Origin: Terriglobia bacterium
Lineage (GTDB): Bacteria; Acidobacteriota; Terriglobia; UBA7540
NCBI GenBank assembly: GCA_020072905.1
Contig: JAIQGB010000165.1
Span: 1-8,579, forward strand
Direction: 5' to 3'
DNA: 8,579 nucleotides
Shown here: positions 6,539-8,579 of the stretch, one piece after another
How the letters are laid out: every line of letters starts with the position of its first letter
Position numbering within the stretch: position 1 is the stretch's first letter
Position numbers and translations under genes: made by a program
The notes under the pieces: model-generated
The model's database searches: none
What the model saw: the letters and a program-made list of their open reading frames with translations, nothing else
What the model was told of the DNA's origin: nothing

Positions 6539-7014
6539 TCACGCTGTTGCCGGTGTGGGGATGAGCACAACTTGGTTGCCCGTTCGCTCTAGTCTTTTGA
6601 TCAAGCAACGTTTCAGCCCTTCGGCGTTGAGTCGGTCGAAATAGTCGGCGCCGACGTCTTCGCAGGGGCGATCGGTTTTGAGCAGGTGGTAGGCGATGAG
6701 CAAGATGTTATGGGCGACAGCGATGATCGCACGTTTCGCTCCTCGCCGGGCCGCCAACCGCCGGTAGCGAGCCGCGAGGTAAGTGGCTTTGGCACGGGAC
6801 GCTGCCCAAGCTGCTTGACTGAGCGTGCGGCGCAGCCAGAGACTCCCCGTCCGGGTCTTTGCGCTCTTCTTTTTCCAGCGCTTTCGTTGTTCCCTGGACA
6901 CAGTCCCGCCCAAGAGGCCAAGTGTTGGACCGAAGGAAACTGCTCCAGGGAATCCGCGAAGTCGGCTGGATCACGACGAGGGGCGAGTACATCCCCAACA
7001 ATGGCCGGATGCAC
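6539..7014 (-). pseudogene. IS110-family transposase remnant (C-terminal part, frameshifted)
   Basis: The minus strand encodes the C-terminal Tnp-20 half of an IS110-family (DEDD) transposase in two frames. The upstream frame carries FPSVQHLASWAGLCPGNNES-AGKR (about 6940 down to 6875). The downstream frame continues TRTGSLWLRRTLSQAAWAAS, then a region of YLAARYRRLAARRG type, and GADYFDRLNAEG, to a TGA at 6539-6541. The break is at a run of five A residues (6870-6874); one added A would restore AGKKKSAKTRTGS, as expected for the family. Upstream of about 6966 the match fades: PADFADSLEQ may be a second shift away from VVIQ. The N-terminal catalytic DEDD/RuvC-like half is missing. IS110 elements are known to encode a guide (bridge) RNA in their non-coding end; the upstream end is lost here, so the element is dead. 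The 7014 boundary is approximate. Confidence 0.85.
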
Positions 7015-7176
7015 GGGGCAAGGTCAGCAGCTTCCGGACTCGCGGAGGGCAGACTTGACCCCGTCCCGAGCCCCGGACACAGCCAAAGAAAAGGAGTGAG
7101 CTGGAATCCCTTGATGGGTGTATGGTGTGAGGCTTTGGGGAACCAAAGTGGGATTTCGTGCTGAGATGGTGGCCCC

Positions 7177-8199
7177 ATGACCAAACAGAAAGACCTGGGT
7201 TGTGTTTCGATCGCGCTCAGCGCGCTGCTGCTCATTTCCTGCGGCTCCTCCGTGACGACCTCGAACAATAACGGAGGCGGCGGCAACGGCGGCGGAGCGG
7301 GCAGTTGCAGCAACGCGACTACAGGAGGTTCGACCGACTTCAGCACCAGCCCGGTGATTTCCGGCTGCCCGGTGTTTCCCACAGATAATCCCTGGAACAC
7401 CGACATCTCCAACTTCTGCGTTGATCCCAATTCAAGCGCCTACATCAACAGCATCAACCAGGATAAGCAATTCCTGCACGCGGATTTCGGGTCGAATCCC
7501 GACTACGGAATCCCTTACGTGGTGGTGCCCGGCAACCAGCAGTTCGTACCGGTTCTTTTCACCGAGTTTCCCGAGGAGAGCGACCCGGGACCCTACCCGG
7601 TTCCGCCCGACGCGCCCATCGAAGGCGGCAGCAACTCCACCGGCGACCGCCATGTGTTGACGCTCGATAGCGGCAACTGCATGCTCTACGAGCTGTATCA
7701 CGCGTTCAAGGACTCGGGTGACAACGGCTGGAGCGCCGGATCAGGCGCGGTATTCGATCTGCATTCCGACGCCCTGCGGCACGACGGGTGGACCTCCGCC
7801 GACGCCGCGGGTTTGCCCATCCTTCCCGGGCTCGCCCGCTACGACGAAGTGGCGGCGGGCGCCATCAAACACGCCCTGCGCTTCACGGTGGCGAGCACCC
7901 AGCGCGGCTACATTCACCCCGCGACGCACTTCGCCAGCCCGTCCAGCGATCTGTCGCTGCCGCCCATGGGCCTGCGTTTGCGCTTGAAGGGGTCCTTTGA
8001 CATCTCCGGCTACACCGGCCAGTCCAAGATCATCCTGACGGCGCTCAAGAAGTATGGAATGATCGTGGCCGATAACGGCTCCAGTTGGTACATCACCGGC
8101 GCGCCCGACAGTCGCTGGGATGATACCGACCTTGACCAACTGAAGACGGTCCCCGGCAGCGCCTTTGAGGTGGTCCAAACCGGCACGATCCTGCCTTAG
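7177..8199 (+). CDS. Lipoprotein of a conserved family, function unknown
   Basis: 340 residues. ATG 7177 gives a lipoprotein signal peptide: basic N-terminus, hydrophobic ALSALLLI, and lipobox L-I-S-C with Cys22 as the predicted lipidation site, so the protein is membrane-anchored outside the cytoplasm. Residues 23-55 are a flexible Asn/Gly-rich linker. From about residue 65 a single well-ordered domain follows, with motifs NPWNTDIS (71-78), SDPGPYPVPPDAPIEGG (135-151), GDRHVLTLDS then MLYELYHAF (156-177), WTSADAAGLPILPGLARYDE (205-224), HALRFTV (232-238), PPMGLRLRLK (262-271) and MIVADNGSSWYITGAPD (295-311). I recall this motif set from uncharacterised secreted proteins of several soil bacteria, but no enzyme or ligand is known to me. 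The conserved His, Asp and Glu residues could be catalytic or metal-binding; that is inference. The Shine-Dalgarno is weak (GAGATGG). It appears intact although transposase remnants lie on both sides. Confidence 0.85.
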   Translation: MTKQKDLGCVSIALSALLLISCGSSVTTSNNNGGGGNGGGAGSCSNATTGGSTDFSTSPVISGCPVFPTDNPWNTDISNFCVDPNSSAYINSINQDKQFLHADFGSNPDYGIPYVVVPGNQQFVPVLFTEFPEESDPGPYPVPPDAPIEGGSNSTGDRHVLTLDSGNCMLYELYHAFKDSGDNGWSAGSGAVFDLHSDALRHDGWTSADAAGLPILPGLARYDEVAAGAIKHALRFTVASTQRGYIHPATHFASPSSDLSLPPMGLRLRLKGSFDISGYTGQSKIILTALKKYGMIVADNGSSWYITGAPDSRWDDTDLDQLKTVPGSAFEVVQTGTILP

Positions 8200-8217
8200 C
8201 CGATAGCTCACTGCCCC

Positions 8218-8457
8218 GCTGCGTGGGCCTACGAACAAGGCGTGAGGCTGCACTTCATCGAGCCGGGGAAGCCGGTGCAGAATGCTTTCATCGAGAGCTT
8301 CAAGGGCAAGATGCGGGACGAGTGCTTGAACGAGCATTGGTTCATGAGCCTGGGGGAAGCTCGGGAGACGATTGAGGCTTGGAGGAGGGACTACAACGAG
8401 GTTCGGCCCCATAGCTCGTTGGGGGATCCGACCCCGCAAGAATTCACCCTCATGTAA
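8218..8457 (+). pseudogene. IS3-family transposase OrfB remnant (C-terminal end)
   Basis: Homology begins at AWAYEQGVRLHFIEPGKP (from 8218) and runs through VQNAFIESFKGKMRDECLNE, WRRDYNEVRPHSSLGDPTPQ and EFTLM to TAA at 8455-8457. This is the end of the rve/DDE integrase core of IS3-family OrfB. The Glu of the ESF motif (codon 8293-8295) should be the last residue of the DDE triad. The first two Asp residues, the helix-turn-helix part and OrfA are absent, so it cannot transpose. A GTG at 8242 could start a 71-codon peptide, but family comparison shows a truncated gene. The homologous part starts only 18 bases after the lipoprotein stop codon and by chance in the same frame, so the original junction lies between 8200 and 8218. 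Confidence 0.9.
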
Positions 8458-8489
8458 AGCAGTCCCCGGAAGCTTGCGGGAGACTTGCG

Positions 8490-8579
8490 TTGACTGACGA
8501 ACGACAGAATGAATTGGTCGCGCTTGCCGCCGACATCACCGCCGCCTACGTAGCCGCCAACAAGATCGGCACAGCGGAC
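8490..8579 (+). CDS. Probable MucR/Ros-type transcriptional regulator, N-terminal part (runs off right edge)
   Basis: From a TTG at 8490 the frame stays open to the window edge (30 codons). GGGAG lies 7 bases upstream, a good ribosome site, which favours TTG over the ATG at 8509 in another frame. The peptide begins MTDERQNELVALAADITAAY and continues VAANKIGTAD. This matches the start of MucR/Ros-family regulators, which open with N-x-L-(L/V)-x-L-(A/T)-A-D-I-(V/T)-x-A-Y-V-x-x-N followed by a short acidic segment and later a C2H2-type zinc finger. The zinc finger would lie beyond 8579, so the assignment rests on 30 residues. The family is best known from Alphaproteobacteria, where it controls surface polysaccharide, motility and virulence or symbiosis genes. 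The gene starts 32 bases after the IS3 remnant. Confidence 0.65.
   Translation, partial: MTDERQNELVALAADITAAYVAANKIGTAD

Noticed and set aside
6868..6880. Programmed -1 frameshifting in the IS110 remnant
   Set aside because: The frame phase does not fit the X XXY YYZ slippery rule at the A-run, IS110 transposases are normally one continuous frame, and the N-terminal half is missing anyway, so a simple deletion is more likely.
6708..7430. 240-codon minus-strand frame with a Pro/Leu-rich run
   Set aside because: It covers the IS110 remnant in the wrong frame and the antisense of the lipoprotein's Gly/Asn-rich linker, which produces the artificial PPPLPPPP stretch.
7741..8439. 232-codon minus-strand frame
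   Set aside because: It is antisense to the lipoprotein and the IS3 remnant, both of which have clear family motifs on the plus strand.
8197..8457. Stop-codon readthrough joining the lipoprotein to the downstream frame
   Set aside because: The IS3 fragment is in the same frame after the TAG, but it is clearly a transposase tail and the lipoprotein family motifs end before the stop. The shared frame is a one-in-three coincidence.
1..8579. CRISPR array, phage genes, toxin-antitoxin, retron or defence cassette
   Set aside because: I looked for regularly spaced repeats, reverse transcriptases, nuclease or helicase motifs and small paired genes on both strands, and saw none.

Overview
The window looks like chromosome from an Acidobacteriota-type bacterium. 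Two lines of evidence support this. The minus-strand gene at the left edge carries the 'FEVNRGQ...VKFLARGPGY' N-terminal module of the SBBP/beta-propeller secreted proteins that are abundant in that phylum. A second minus-strand reading frame (2381-2755) carries an 'FELPFDVDWG...AGRYTV' domain that I also associate with acidobacterial hypothetical proteins. The DNA is GC-rich and Shine-Dalgarno (SD) sites are mostly clear. The phylum is inferred from protein style; no rRNA or marker gene is present.

Left part (1-2995), mostly minus strand: the N-terminus of a secreted SBBP-type protein (runs off the left edge), a probable outer-membrane beta-barrel protein (474-1511, GTG start with a strong SD), a gene-poor stretch of nearly 0.9 kb with small repeats and a possible promoter, and a small unexported FELPFDVxWG-domain protein.

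Centre (3332-5983), plus strand: a two-gene two-component system. A sensor histidine kinase with two membrane segments, a large extracytoplasmic domain I cannot assign and no HAMP domain is followed 42 bases later by an OmpR/PhoB-type response regulator. The kinase would sense an envelope signal, autophosphorylate at His382 and pass phosphate to Asp53 of the regulator. The targets are not visible; the adjacent minus-strand envelope genes are only a positional guess. A 438-base gap with a candidate terminator and a tRNA promoter follows.

Right part (6422-8579): a complete tRNA-Lys(CTT) gene, then an accessory-looking block. This holds a 5'-truncated, frameshifted IS110-family transposase remnant ending 41 bases from the tRNA, an intact lipoprotein gene of a conserved family of unknown function, a C-terminal remnant of an IS3-family OrfB transposase immediately after the lipoprotein stop codon, and the start of a probable MucR/Ros-type regulator that runs off the right edge. 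Two different dead transposase tails flanking one lipoprotein gene beside a tRNA suggest a hotspot for insertion and decay.

I found no CRISPR array, phage module, toxin-antitoxin pair, defence system or biosynthetic cluster. I do not see a convincing undescribed multi-gene system. The most open questions are the kinase's sensor domain and the function of the lipoprotein.
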